In this document: positions 49,971 through 57,347 of the stretch, in pieces
How positions within the stretch are numbered: the stretch's first letter is position 1
How the letters are laid out: each line of letters opens with the position of its first letter
Source of the DNA: Sphingomonas_R arantia
GTDB taxonomy: Bacteria; Pseudomonadota; Alphaproteobacteria; Sphingomonadales; Sphingomonadaceae
Direction of reading: 5' to 3'
DNA length: 64,000 nucleotides
NCBI RefSeq assembly: GCF_042682045.1
Contig: NZ_JBHUGS010000003.1
Location: 310,001-374,000, forward strand
Program-made: the position numbers and the translations under genes
The notes under the pieces: generated by a model
The model's database searches: none
Told to the model about the DNA's origin: nothing
The model's input: the letters and a program-made list of their open reading frames with translations, nothing else

Positions 49971-52061
49971 ATGCGGAACTTCCGGAAGCGGCTGCTCGCC
50001 GTCATGCTCCTGCTGCCAGCACCGGCGATCGCCCAGCTTCCGCCGCCGCCCGCCATTCCCCGCATGCCGCCGCACACCACCATCGTCGGCCCGCACCGCA
50101 TCGTCATCCCCAACCGCCCCGCCCCCGTCCCCGTCGTCCTCCACGTCGCGACCACCGGGTCGGACGACGGCGACGGGTCCGCCTCCCGCCCGTTCGCCAG
50201 CTTCGCGCGTGCGCAGGCCGCGGTGCGCCGTCTCAACCGCGATCATGACGTCACCGTCCGGATCGCGGACGGCACCTACCGGCTCGCCGTCCCGCTGCGC
50301 TTCACCGCGGACGACGGCGGCCAGAATGGCTTCGTCGTGCGGTGGGAGGGGGCGGAGGGCGCCCACCCCATCCTGTCCGGCGGCGTGCCCGTCACCGGCT
50401 GGCGCATCGCGGACCGCGCCCGCGGCATTTGGTCCGCACCGATCCCGAAGGGCAGCGACCCGCGCCAGCTCGACGTCGGCGGCCGGCTCGCCCAGCGCGC
50501 GACGGTGGAAATCCCACGCAGCGCGGTCGCCTTCCACCCCTGGGGCCTCGCCATCACCGACCCGGCATGGCGCGCCCTCGCCACCCTGCCCGACCAGAAC
50601 CGAATCGAGGTGGAGGGCACCAGCTGGTTCACCCACCGCCACGCGATGGTCGAGCGGATCGAGGGCGACCGCATCGTCATGCAGCAGCCCGGCTGGCGCA
50701 ACAATCTGGTCGGCTACGATACAGTCGCGCGGCCCGTTTCGGCGGAGGTCGCGCGCCTGTTCCTGGTGAACGCGCTCGCCTTCCTCCGCGAACCCGGCCA
50801 GTGGTACGCCGATCCGAAGGCCGGCACGCTCTACTACAAGCCGCGCCTCGGTGAGGACATGCGCCGCGTCGCCGTCGTCCTGCCGCGGCTCGAACGGCTG
50901 GTCTCGATCGCCGGCAGCTACGACCGCCCGGTCCGCGATCTCGAATTCCGGCGGCTCGCCTTCCGCCACACCAGCTGGCTGCAACCCTCCGGCCCCGAAG
51001 GCTATGCCAGCCAACAGAGCGGCTCCTATCTCGCAGGCGCACTGACCGACTATCCGGCCGATCCGATCCGCGACTGCAGCTGGGGCTGCCGCCCGTTCGA
51101 GGCGATGCGCAACCGCTTCGCGCAGCAACCCGCCGCGGTACAGGTCGCCGCCGCCACCCGCATCACGTTCGACGACGATCGCTTCTCACAACTCGGCCAG
51201 GTCGCGCTCGGCATCGGCAACAACGCCGATGCCAACGACAGCGGCATCGGTCTCGGCACCAGCGCGATCTCGGTGACGCGCAACCTGTTCACCGATCTGG
51301 CGGGCGGTGCCATCATGGTCGGCGGGGTTCAGGCCGACGCGCACCATCCGTCGCGCCCCGAAATGGGGCTGCGCGACATCCTGATCCGCGACAACCGGAT
51401 CAGCGGCGTCTCGCACGACTATAAGGAACAGTCCGCGATCCTCGTTACCTATGCGTCCGGCACGATCATCATGAACAACGACGTGTCGGACACGCCTTAT
51501 GACGGGATTGACGTCGGCTGGGGCTGGGGCACCAACGATCCGGGCGGCAGCGCGGAATATTGGCGCGGGCAGCGTGGCTACTACGACGCGCCCGGCAACA
51601 TCATCTACGACACGCCCACCACGCTGCGCGACACCGCGATCGTCGGCAACCGCGTGACGCGCGTGAAACAATGGTTCCCGGACGGCGGCGCGATCTACCA
51701 TCTGTCGGCCGATCCCGGCGCGCTGATCGCGGACAACTACATCGCCGACGTCGCCGGGTCCGGCGGCATCGCGATCTACCTGGATGAGGGGTCGCGCTAC
51801 GTCACCGTCCGCAACAACGTGATCGACCGGGTCGGCGGCGTCTGGCTGAACCTGAATTCGCAGGATCACATCGCGCCGAAACGCACCGCGATGGACAATC
51901 TGGCGACCGGCAACTGGTACAATAGCGGCCGGTTGCAAGGGTCGTGGACCGACTATCTGAACAACCGGGCGGACGGCAACATCGCGGTCACCGGCAACGC
52001 CTGGCCCGCCGCCGCACGCAGCATCATCGCCGAAAGCGGCGTGCGGCCGGACGCAAAGTGA
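49971..52061 (+). CDS. Exported beta-helix protein, GH141-like
   Basis: A 696-aa exported protein from ATG 49971 (GAGAGG site upstream). The signal peptide ends near AIA at residue 21. VATTGSDDGDGSASRPFASFARAQAAVRRL and GGVPVTGWRIAD are typical of the N-terminus of GH141-like enzymes. The C-terminal half is a right-handed parallel beta-helix (repeats such as RDILIRDNRISGVSHD, GTIIMNNDVSDTPYDGIDVG, TVRNNVIDRVGGVWLN). GH141 members include alpha-L-fucosidase and xylanase activities. It probably attacks plant or algal polysaccharides in the periplasm. It is co-directional with the sulfoquinovose operon, 73 nt downstream. Confidence 0.75.
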   Translation: MRNFRKRLLAVMLLLPAPAIAQLPPPPAIPRMPPHTTIVGPHRIVIPNRPAPVPVVLHVATTGSDDGDGSASRPFASFARAQAAVRRLNRDHDVTVRIADGTYRLAVPLRFTADDGGQNGFVVRWEGAEGAHPILSGGVPVTGWRIADRARGIWSAPIPKGSDPRQLDVGGRLAQRATVEIPRSAVAFHPWGLAITDPAWRALATLPDQNRIEVEGTSWFTHRHAMVERIEGDRIVMQQPGWRNNLVGYDTVARPVSAEVARLFLVNALAFLREPGQWYADPKAGTLYYKPRLGEDMRRVAVVLPRLERLVSIAGSYDRPVRDLEFRRLAFRHTSWLQPSGPEGYASQQSGSYLAGALTDYPADPIRDCSWGCRPFEAMRNRFAQQPAAVQVAAATRITFDDDRFSQLGQVALGIGNNADANDSGIGLGTSAISVTRNLFTDLAGGAIMVGGVQADAHHPSRPEMGLRDILIRDNRISGVSHDYKEQSAILVTYASGTIIMNNDVSDTPYDGIDVGWGWGTNDPGGSAEYWRGQRGYYDAPGNIIYDTPTTLRDTAIVGNRVTRVKQWFPDGGAIYHLSADPGALIADNYIADVAGSGGIAIYLDEGSRYVTVRNNVIDRVGGVWLNLNSQDHIAPKRTAMDNLATGNWYNSGRLQGSWTDYLNNRADGNIAVTGNAWPAAARSIIAESGVRPDAK

Positions 52062-52134
52062 GGACAGGCTTGCGCCGCCACACCCGGCCGGCGATGATAC
52101 CGGTCACATAACAAGAACAATCCGGGAGACCCTG

Positions 52135-53016
52135 ATGCGCCGCCTGCTCCTCCTCGCCTGCCTGCTGGCGGCGACCCCGTCCGTCGCGCAGGATCCCGCC
52201 CCACAGTCCGAGCCACGCTACGAAAAGATCGCGCTCTGGCCGAACGGCGCACCCGGATCGGCCGCGCGCCGGACGGAGCCGGAGGTCGCACGCGACTATT
52301 GGGTCCGCAACATCCACGATCCCTCGCTGATCGCCTTCCCCGCCGCCCCCGCGCACCGCAACGGCGCGGCGGTCGTGATCATGCCCGGCGGCGGCCACAA
52401 GCTGCTCGTCTGGACCAACGAGGGGACGAAGGTCGCCACCGCGCTCAACCGGATGGGCGTTACCGCCTTCGTCCTGAAATACCGCCTCGCGAACGAGCCC
52501 GGCTCGCCCTACTCGGTCGAGCGCGACGCCGCCGCCGACGCCCGCCGCGCGATGCGCTGGGTCCGCGCGCATGCCGCCGACTATGGTATCGATCCGGCCC
52601 GCGTCGGCGCGATGGGCTTCTCGGCCGGCGGCGAACTCGTGACGCTGATCGCCGACAATCCCAAGCCTGCCGCAGCACCTATCTCCGACGCGATCGACCG
52701 CCAGCCCGCGCGCCCCGATTTCCAGATCCTCGTCTTCCCCGGTCCGCGCGGCCTCCCCGCAAAGGCCGTCACCAGCGCCCCGCCCGCCTTCCTGGTCGCG
52801 GGCAGCCGCGACGCCTGCTGCGCCGCCCCCACGGTTGCGCTCTACGAACAGCTCCGCAAGGCCGGCGTCTCGGCCGAACTCCACATGTATGCGGACAGCG
52901 ACCACGCCTTCAATCTGGACGAATCGAACCGCATCTCGATCCTGCACTGGCCCGACCGGCTGAACGACTGGCTCGCGGACAGCGGCTGGCTCAGCCCGCG
53001 CACGCCCGCGAAATAA
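52135..53016 (+). CDS. Exported alpha/beta hydrolase, acetylxylan-esterase-like
   Basis: A 293-aa serine hydrolase with a signal peptide (RRLLLLACLLAATPSVAQ). Motifs are MPGGGHKLLVWTNEG, AFVLKYRL and the nucleophile MGFSAGGEL, with His in DSDHAFNL. It is similar in plan to the hydrolase at 37143-38111 and probably removes ester groups from saccharides. A GGGAGA site precedes the ATG. It follows the beta-helix enzyme by 73 nt, so the pair may act together on one polysaccharide. Confidence 0.85.
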   Translation: MRRLLLLACLLAATPSVAQDPAPQSEPRYEKIALWPNGAPGSAARRTEPEVARDYWVRNIHDPSLIAFPAAPAHRNGAAVVIMPGGGHKLLVWTNEGTKVATALNRMGVTAFVLKYRLANEPGSPYSVERDAAADARRAMRWVRAHAADYGIDPARVGAMGFSAGGELVTLIADNPKPAAAPISDAIDRQPARPDFQILVFPGPRGLPAKAVTSAPPAFLVAGSRDACCAAPTVALYEQLRKAGVSAELHMYADSDHAFNLDESNRISILHWPDRLNDWLADSGWLSPRTPAK

Positions 53017-53019
53017 GGC

Positions 53020-53682
53020 TCAGTCCTCCGCCCAGCGCCGCAGCAGGTTCGACTGCGTCTTGGCGAGCAGGTCCAGCTCCGGCGTCTTGCCCAGCCGCTC
53101 GAACAGCGCATGGCGCGCGGTCTCCAGGTCGAACAGCAGCTCGCGCTCGCCCGCATCGCGCACCAAACTCCGCACCCAGGTGACCGCCGCCCGCCGCTCG
53201 CCCCGGGTCACCGGCGCCACGCGGTGCAACGACGTCGTCGGGTAGAGCACCGCCGAACCCGCCGCCAGCTTCACGTCCTGCTCGCCCGCCGCGGACTCGA
53301 TCACCAGCTCGCCGCCGTCATATTCGTCGGGTTCGGACAGGAAGATCGTCACCGACACGTCGGTCCGCATGCCGCCCATGATCGCGTCGTCGACATGGCT
53401 GCCATATTCCATCCCCGGCTCGTACCGGCTGAACAACGGCGGGCGGACGACATGCGGCCGGGTCGCCATCCGGAACAGCGGGTTGGCGAGCAGCCGGTCG
53501 ATGACCAGCTCCTGCATCTCCTCCAGCAACGGGTCGCCGCGGTCCACCTGCTCGTTATTCTTCACCACACGCGCCTCGCGCCCGGCGGTCTGGCGCCCGT
53601 CCACGAACCGCGTCTGTTCGAGATTTTTGCGTAACCATCGGAGATTGTTGGGATCCAGGACGTTGGCGATCATGATCAACAT
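53020..53682 (-). CDS. piuC: PKHD-type Fe(II)/2-oxoglutarate hydroxylase
   Basis: A 220-aa member of the PiuC/YbiX PKHD-type hydroxylase group from ATG 53682 (MLIMIANVLDP); upstream in-frame residues are not coding. The iron ligands are His and Asp in YGSHVDDAIMGG and the distal His in SLHRVAPVTRGERRAAVTWV, where the Arg binds 2-oxoglutarate. LSEPDEYDGGELVIES is characteristic. Homologues usually neighbour catecholate siderophore receptors and respond to iron, but no such receptor is adjacent here. Confidence 0.9.
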   Translation of the reverse strand: MLIMIANVLDPNNLRWLRKNLEQTRFVDGRQTAGREARVVKNNEQVDRGDPLLEEMQELVIDRLLANPLFRMATRPHVVRPPLFSRYEPGMEYGSHVDDAIMGGMRTDVSVTIFLSEPDEYDGGELVIESAAGEQDVKLAAGSAVLYPTTSLHRVAPVTRGERRAAVTWVRSLVRDAGERELLFDLETARHALFERLGKTPELDLLAKTQSNLLRRWAED

Positions 53683-53775
53683 GGATTTCTCTCGGTTCCG
53701 ACATGGAGCGGGGACCATGGCCCTAGGGGTATGGCGGCACGGCTGCCAAGCCTCGATCAAGTCAGGAGCAAGTTT

Positions 53776-54084
53776 ATGCGTACCAAATTATGGGTCGGCG
53801 TCGGTGCCTTCGTGATCGCCCAGACCGGCCCCGTCATGGCGACCGAAGCCGCCGCCGCCACGCCGTTCGCGGCCACCGCGGACCAGCCCGGCGAAGGCGG
53901 CGAGAACGAACGCGGCGAAGGTGAGGGCGAAGGCGAAGGCCGCCGCCGTGCCACCCCGCCGCCCCGCGCCCGCCATATCGTCAAGCACCCGCGCCGCGCC
54001 CGCGCCGTCCAGCAGCAGCGTGGCCAGCGCGGCGAAGGCGAGGCCGAGGGTGGCGAAAACGAACGCGGCGAAGGCGAACGCTGA
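53776..54084 (+). CDS. Exported low-complexity protein, GENERGEGE repeats
   Basis: A 102-aa product. After a signal peptide (about residues 1-22), it is made of low-complexity sequence: GGENERGEGEGEGEG, an Arg/Pro-rich middle (RRRATPPPRARHIVKHPRRAR) and a second GGENERGEGE unit at the C-terminus. The alternation of acidic and basic blocks suggests a disordered polyampholyte. A ribosome site (CAGGAG) and a strong terminator support expression. The family is unknown. Confidence 0.65.
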   Translation: MRTKLWVGVGAFVIAQTGPVMATEAAAATPFAATADQPGEGGENERGEGEGEGEGRRRATPPPRARHIVKHPRRARAVQQQRGQRGEGEAEGGENERGEGER

Positions 54085-54092
54085 CCCCACCG

Positions 54093-54123
54093 AGGCCCGC
54101 CGCTCCCAAGCGGCGGGCCTTTT
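54093..54123 (+). terminator. Rho-independent terminator
   Basis: AGGCCCGCCGCT (54093-54104) pairs perfectly with AGCGGCGGGCCT (54109-54120) around loop CCCA, with a T-run at 54120-54123. It ends the 53776 gene transcript 9 nt past the stop codon. Confidence 0.9.
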
Positions 54124-54164
54124 CCTTGCCCGATGACCCAGGCAGGCCAGCCCTGAAACTCTTT

Positions 54165-54181
54165 TCTTGAGTAATTCAAGA
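54165..54181. promoter_or_regulatory. Candidate Fur/PerR-type operator
   Basis: TCTTGA-gtaat-TCAAGA is a perfect 6-bp-arm palindrome in an AT-rich stretch, ending 19 nt before the ATG of the Fur-family gene. Its position fits autoregulation of the regulator-katG transcript. Confidence 0.6.
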
Positions 54182-54200
54182 TTAGGCGTATAACCGCCAC

Positions 54201-54671
54201 ATGCTGGCAACCCCCGTCCCCTCCGAAGACCTGATCCGCGCCGCCGGCATGCGCGTCACCCGCCAACGGGTTGCGGTCCTCGACGCGGTCACCGCCCGCC
54301 CCCACGCCAGCGCCGCCGCCGTCCTCGAATCGGTCACCCGCGCGCTGCCCGGCGTGTCCCACCAGGCGGTCTATGACTGCCTTGGCCACCTCACCGTCGC
54401 GGGCCTCCTGCGCCGCGTGACGATGGACGGCGGCCCGGCGCTGTACGAGACGCGGACCCGCGACAATCATCATCATCTCGTCTGCCGCAGCTGCGGTCTG
54501 GTCGTCGATGTCGATTGCGCGGTCGGTGCCGCTCCCTGCCTCCAGCCGAGTCATTCGGCGGGCTTCGTCATCGACGAGGCCGAGGTCATCTACCGCGGCC
54601 AGTGTGCGCAATGCGCCGCTGCCGCCACCCCCAGTTCCACCCCCGTTTCCGACGAAGTAGGAGAAGCCTGA
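54201..54671 (+). CDS. Fur-family peroxide-type regulator
   Basis: A 156-aa Fur-family protein with an N-terminal winged helix (AAGMRVTRQRVAVLDAV; GVSHQAVYDCLGHLTVAGLL) and a C-terminal dimerisation domain. Zinc-site cysteine pairs are C95/C98 (CRSC) and C135/C138 (CAQC). The HHH at 90-92 provides regulatory metal ligands. Direct linkage to katG (1-nt overlap, TGATG) parallels the FurA-katG arrangement of actinobacteria, so hydrogen peroxide sensing through iron or haem is likely rather than iron uptake control. Confidence 0.9.
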   Translation: MLATPVPSEDLIRAAGMRVTRQRVAVLDAVTARPHASAAAVLESVTRALPGVSHQAVYDCLGHLTVAGLLRRVTMDGGPALYETRTRDNHHHLVCRSCGLVVDVDCAVGAAPCLQPSHSAGFVIDEAEVIYRGQCAQCAAAATPSSTPVSDEVGEA

Positions 54672-56914
54672 TGGCCGAAGTCAAGCATGACGACGCAGTC
54701 GAAGCCGAAATGAACACCGACGGCGCAGCAGCCGCCGGTATGAAGTGCCCGATCGCGCATGACCGCGTTGCACATCCGACGCAGGGTTCGCCCACCCAGG
54801 AATGGTGGCCGAAGAAGCTCAACCTGAAGATCCTCGCCAAGAACCCGCCGATGTCGAACCCGCTGCCGGACGACTTCGACTATGTCGCGGAATTCCAGAA
54901 GGTCGATCTCGACGCGCTGAAGGCCGACATCGCCACGATGCTGACGACGTCGCAGCCCTGGTGGCCAGCCGACTTCGGTCACTACGGCCCGTTCATGATC
55001 CGCATGGCCTGGCACAGCGCCGGCACCTACCGCGTGGCCGATGGTCGCGGTGGCGCGGGTGCGGGGCAGCAGCGCTTCGCCCCGCTCAACAGCTGGCCGG
55101 ACAATGCCAATCTCGACAAGGCACGCCGCCTCCTGTGGCCGATCAAGCAGAAGTACGGCCAGTCCGTGTCGTGGGCCGATCTCATCGTGCTGACCGGCAA
55201 CGTCGCGCTCGAGTCGATGGGTCTCCAGACCTTCGGCTTCTCCGGCGGCCGCCCCGATGTGTGGGAGCCCGACGAGGACGTCTATTGGGGTCCGGAGAAC
55301 ACCTGGCTCGGCGACGAGCGCTACACGGGCGACCGTGAGCTCGAAACCCCACTCGCCGCGGTGCAGATGGGCCTCATCTACGTCAATCCGGAAGGCCCGA
55401 ACGCCAACCCGGATCCGGCGGCATCGGCCCGCGACATCCGCGAGACGTTCGGCCGCATGGCGATGAACGACGAGGAGACCGTCGCGCTGATCGCCGGCGG
55501 CCACACCTTCGGCAAGACGCATGGTGCTGCCGATCCGGCCAAGTACATCGCGCCGGAGCCGGAAGGCGCCGGTCTCGAAGAGATGGGCATGGGCTGGCGC
55601 AACAGCTACGGCACCGGTCACGGCGGCGATACGATCACCAGCGGCCTCGAGGTCACCTGGACGCAGGAGCCTACCAAGTGGACCAACCTGTATTTCGAGA
55701 ACCTGTTCAACCACGAATGGGAACTGACCAAGAGCCCGGCCGGCGCGCATCAGTGGGTGGCGAAGGACGCCGCGCACGACGTGCCCGACGCGCATGATCC
55801 GTCCAAGAGCCACCGCCCGACGATGCTCACGACCGACCTCGCACTCCGCGTGGACCCGGCCTACGAGGTCATCTCGCGCAAGTTCCTGAACGACAATGCC
55901 GGTTTTGCCGACGCGTTCGCCCGCGCCTGGTTCAAGCTGACCCACCGCGACATGGGTCCGAAGACCCGCTACGTCGGCAAGGAAGTGCCGGAGGAAGTCC
56001 TGCTCTGGCAGGATCCGCTTCCGGTCGCGACCGGCCCGGCGATCGACGATGCCGACGTCACGACGCTCAAGCAGCGCATCACCGACAGCGGCCTGACCAT
56101 CACGCAGCTGGTCACCACCGCCTGGGCATCGGCCTCCTCCTACCGCCACAGCGACAAGCGCGGCGGGGCCAACGGTGCCCGTCTCCGTCTGGAGCCGCAG
56201 CGCAGCTGGCCGAGCAACGACATGGCCACGATCGGCCCGGTCATCACCGCGCTCGAAGGGATCGCCGCCGACTTCAACGGCGGTGCTACCGGCGGAAAGA
56301 CCGTCTCGGTCGCCGACCTGATCGTGCTCGGCGGCAGCGTCGGCATCGAACAGGCCGCCAGGGCTGCGGGGCGTGACCTCACCGTGCCCTTCACCCCGGG
56401 CCGGGTCGACGCGACGCAGGAGCAGACGGACGTCGAGTCCTTCTCGCAGATGGAGCAGCGTGCCGATGCGTTCCGCAACTATAAGAGCCCGGACAGCCGG
56501 CTCCCCGCGGAATATCTGCTGATCGACCGGGCCAACCTGCTGAACGTCAGCGTGCCGGAAATGACCGCACTGATCGGCGGTCTTCGCGTACTCGGCGTGA
56601 CGCACAAGGGCACTACCCAGGGCGTCCTGACCGATCGGGTTGGCACGCTGACCAACGACTTCTTCGTCAACCTGCTCTCGCTCGGCACCACGTGGCGCCC
56701 GCTCGATCGGCAGTCGGAGACGTTCGAAGCGACCGTCGACGGTGTCGCCAAGTGGACCGGCACGCGCGCCGATCTGGTGTTCGGCTCGAACTCCGAACTG
56801 CGCGCCGTGGCGGAAGTCTACGGCAGCAGCGACGGCGAGGGTCGCTTCGTCGATCATTTCGTCGCCGCCTGGGTCAAGGTGATGGAAGCCGACCGCTTCG
56901 ACCTGCACCGCTGA
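54671..56914 (+). CDS. katG: Catalase-peroxidase KatG
   Basis: A 747-aa bifunctional haem catalase-peroxidase. Distal site residues are R111, W114 and H115 (RMAWHSAGTYR). The Trp-Tyr-Met crosslink of the family would be W114, Y237 (GLIYVNPEG) and M263 (RMAMNDEET). The proximal haem ligand is H278 in AGGHTFGKTHGA. The duplicated, haem-free C-terminal domain is complete (residues ~430-747). The ATG overlaps the regulator stop by 1 nt. It detoxifies hydrogen peroxide in the cytoplasm, presumably under control of the upstream Fur-family protein. Confidence 0.97.
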   Translation: MAEVKHDDAVEAEMNTDGAAAAGMKCPIAHDRVAHPTQGSPTQEWWPKKLNLKILAKNPPMSNPLPDDFDYVAEFQKVDLDALKADIATMLTTSQPWWPADFGHYGPFMIRMAWHSAGTYRVADGRGGAGAGQQRFAPLNSWPDNANLDKARRLLWPIKQKYGQSVSWADLIVLTGNVALESMGLQTFGFSGGRPDVWEPDEDVYWGPENTWLGDERYTGDRELETPLAAVQMGLIYVNPEGPNANPDPAASARDIRETFGRMAMNDEETVALIAGGHTFGKTHGAADPAKYIAPEPEGAGLEEMGMGWRNSYGTGHGGDTITSGLEVTWTQEPTKWTNLYFENLFNHEWELTKSPAGAHQWVAKDAAHDVPDAHDPSKSHRPTMLTTDLALRVDPAYEVISRKFLNDNAGFADAFARAWFKLTHRDMGPKTRYVGKEVPEEVLLWQDPLPVATGPAIDDADVTTLKQRITDSGLTITQLVTTAWASASSYRHSDKRGGANGARLRLEPQRSWPSNDMATIGPVITALEGIAADFNGGATGGKTVSVADLIVLGGSVGIEQAARAAGRDLTVPFTPGRVDATQEQTDVESFSQMEQRADAFRNYKSPDSRLPAEYLLIDRANLLNVSVPEMTALIGGLRVLGVTHKGTTQGVLTDRVGTLTNDFFVNLLSLGTTWRPLDRQSETFEATVDGVAKWTGTRADLVFGSNSELRAVAEVYGSSDGEGRFVDHFVAAWVKVMEADRFDLHR

Positions 56915-57034
56915 GCCACATCGGGGGGGTCGCATCCGCGGCCCCCGTCGGACCTGGAATGTTAACTGTATCAGTTCAGAGCCGGCTGAGGTTTCAAACT
57001 AAACTAGATTAATACTTCTAATATCGAACAACGA

Positions 57035-57078
57035 AGCCCCCCGGCGACCTCCCTTGGATGGTTGTCAGGGGGCTTTTT
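57035..57078 (+). terminator. Terminator downstream of katG
   Basis: AGCCCCC (57035-57041) pairs with GGGGGCT (57068-57074). The intervening 26 nt can pair further with G-U pairs, and the hairpin runs into five T residues (57074-57078). Confidence 0.75.
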
Positions 57079-57192
57079 CATGTCCCCCGAACATGTTGCC
57101 CCTCCGCGCCTCATAGTTCGTCAGTATGACATTTCGTCTCATTGAACAGCTGCGCCTGCCTATCCGTCCCAGCGACAAGGTTACCGCTACCG

Positions 57193-57230
57193 CTTTGTGT
57201 GTGTTTCTAACTGCACACATCATCACAAAG
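57193..57230. promoter_or_regulatory. Extended dyad upstream of TonB receptor gene
   Basis: CTTTGTG (57193-57199) and CACAAAG (57224-57230) are complementary, and inner GTGTG and CACAC runs give further partial pairing. It lies about 120 nt upstream of the receptor start, a reasonable place for a regulator site. Confidence 0.4.
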
Positions 57231-57347
57231 ACGACATAGCGTAATTGACAACGCTTACCGGCGTGGTAGCAGGTCCGACGTAACGCCGAAAATAATCGGC
57301 GATGTTAAGTATGACAAAAGCGGCGACGAGCCGTAACGGGAGGGGTT

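Larger units (their letters stand above)
56915..57347. other. Intergenic region upstream of the TonB receptor
   Basis: No gene is supported in these 433 bases. The left part holds the katG terminator (57035-57078). An extended dyad CTTTGTG...CACAAAG spans 57193-57230. A TTGACA at 57245-57250, as part of TTGACAACGCTTACC, resembles a -35 element or a LacI-type half site, but I see no convincing -10 box. The composition is noticeably more AT-rich than the flanking genes. Confidence 0.5.

Noticed and set aside
54590..56935. Long minus-strand open frame opposite katG
   Set aside because: The composition is shadow-like, and the plus strand encodes complete KatG with all active-site residues.
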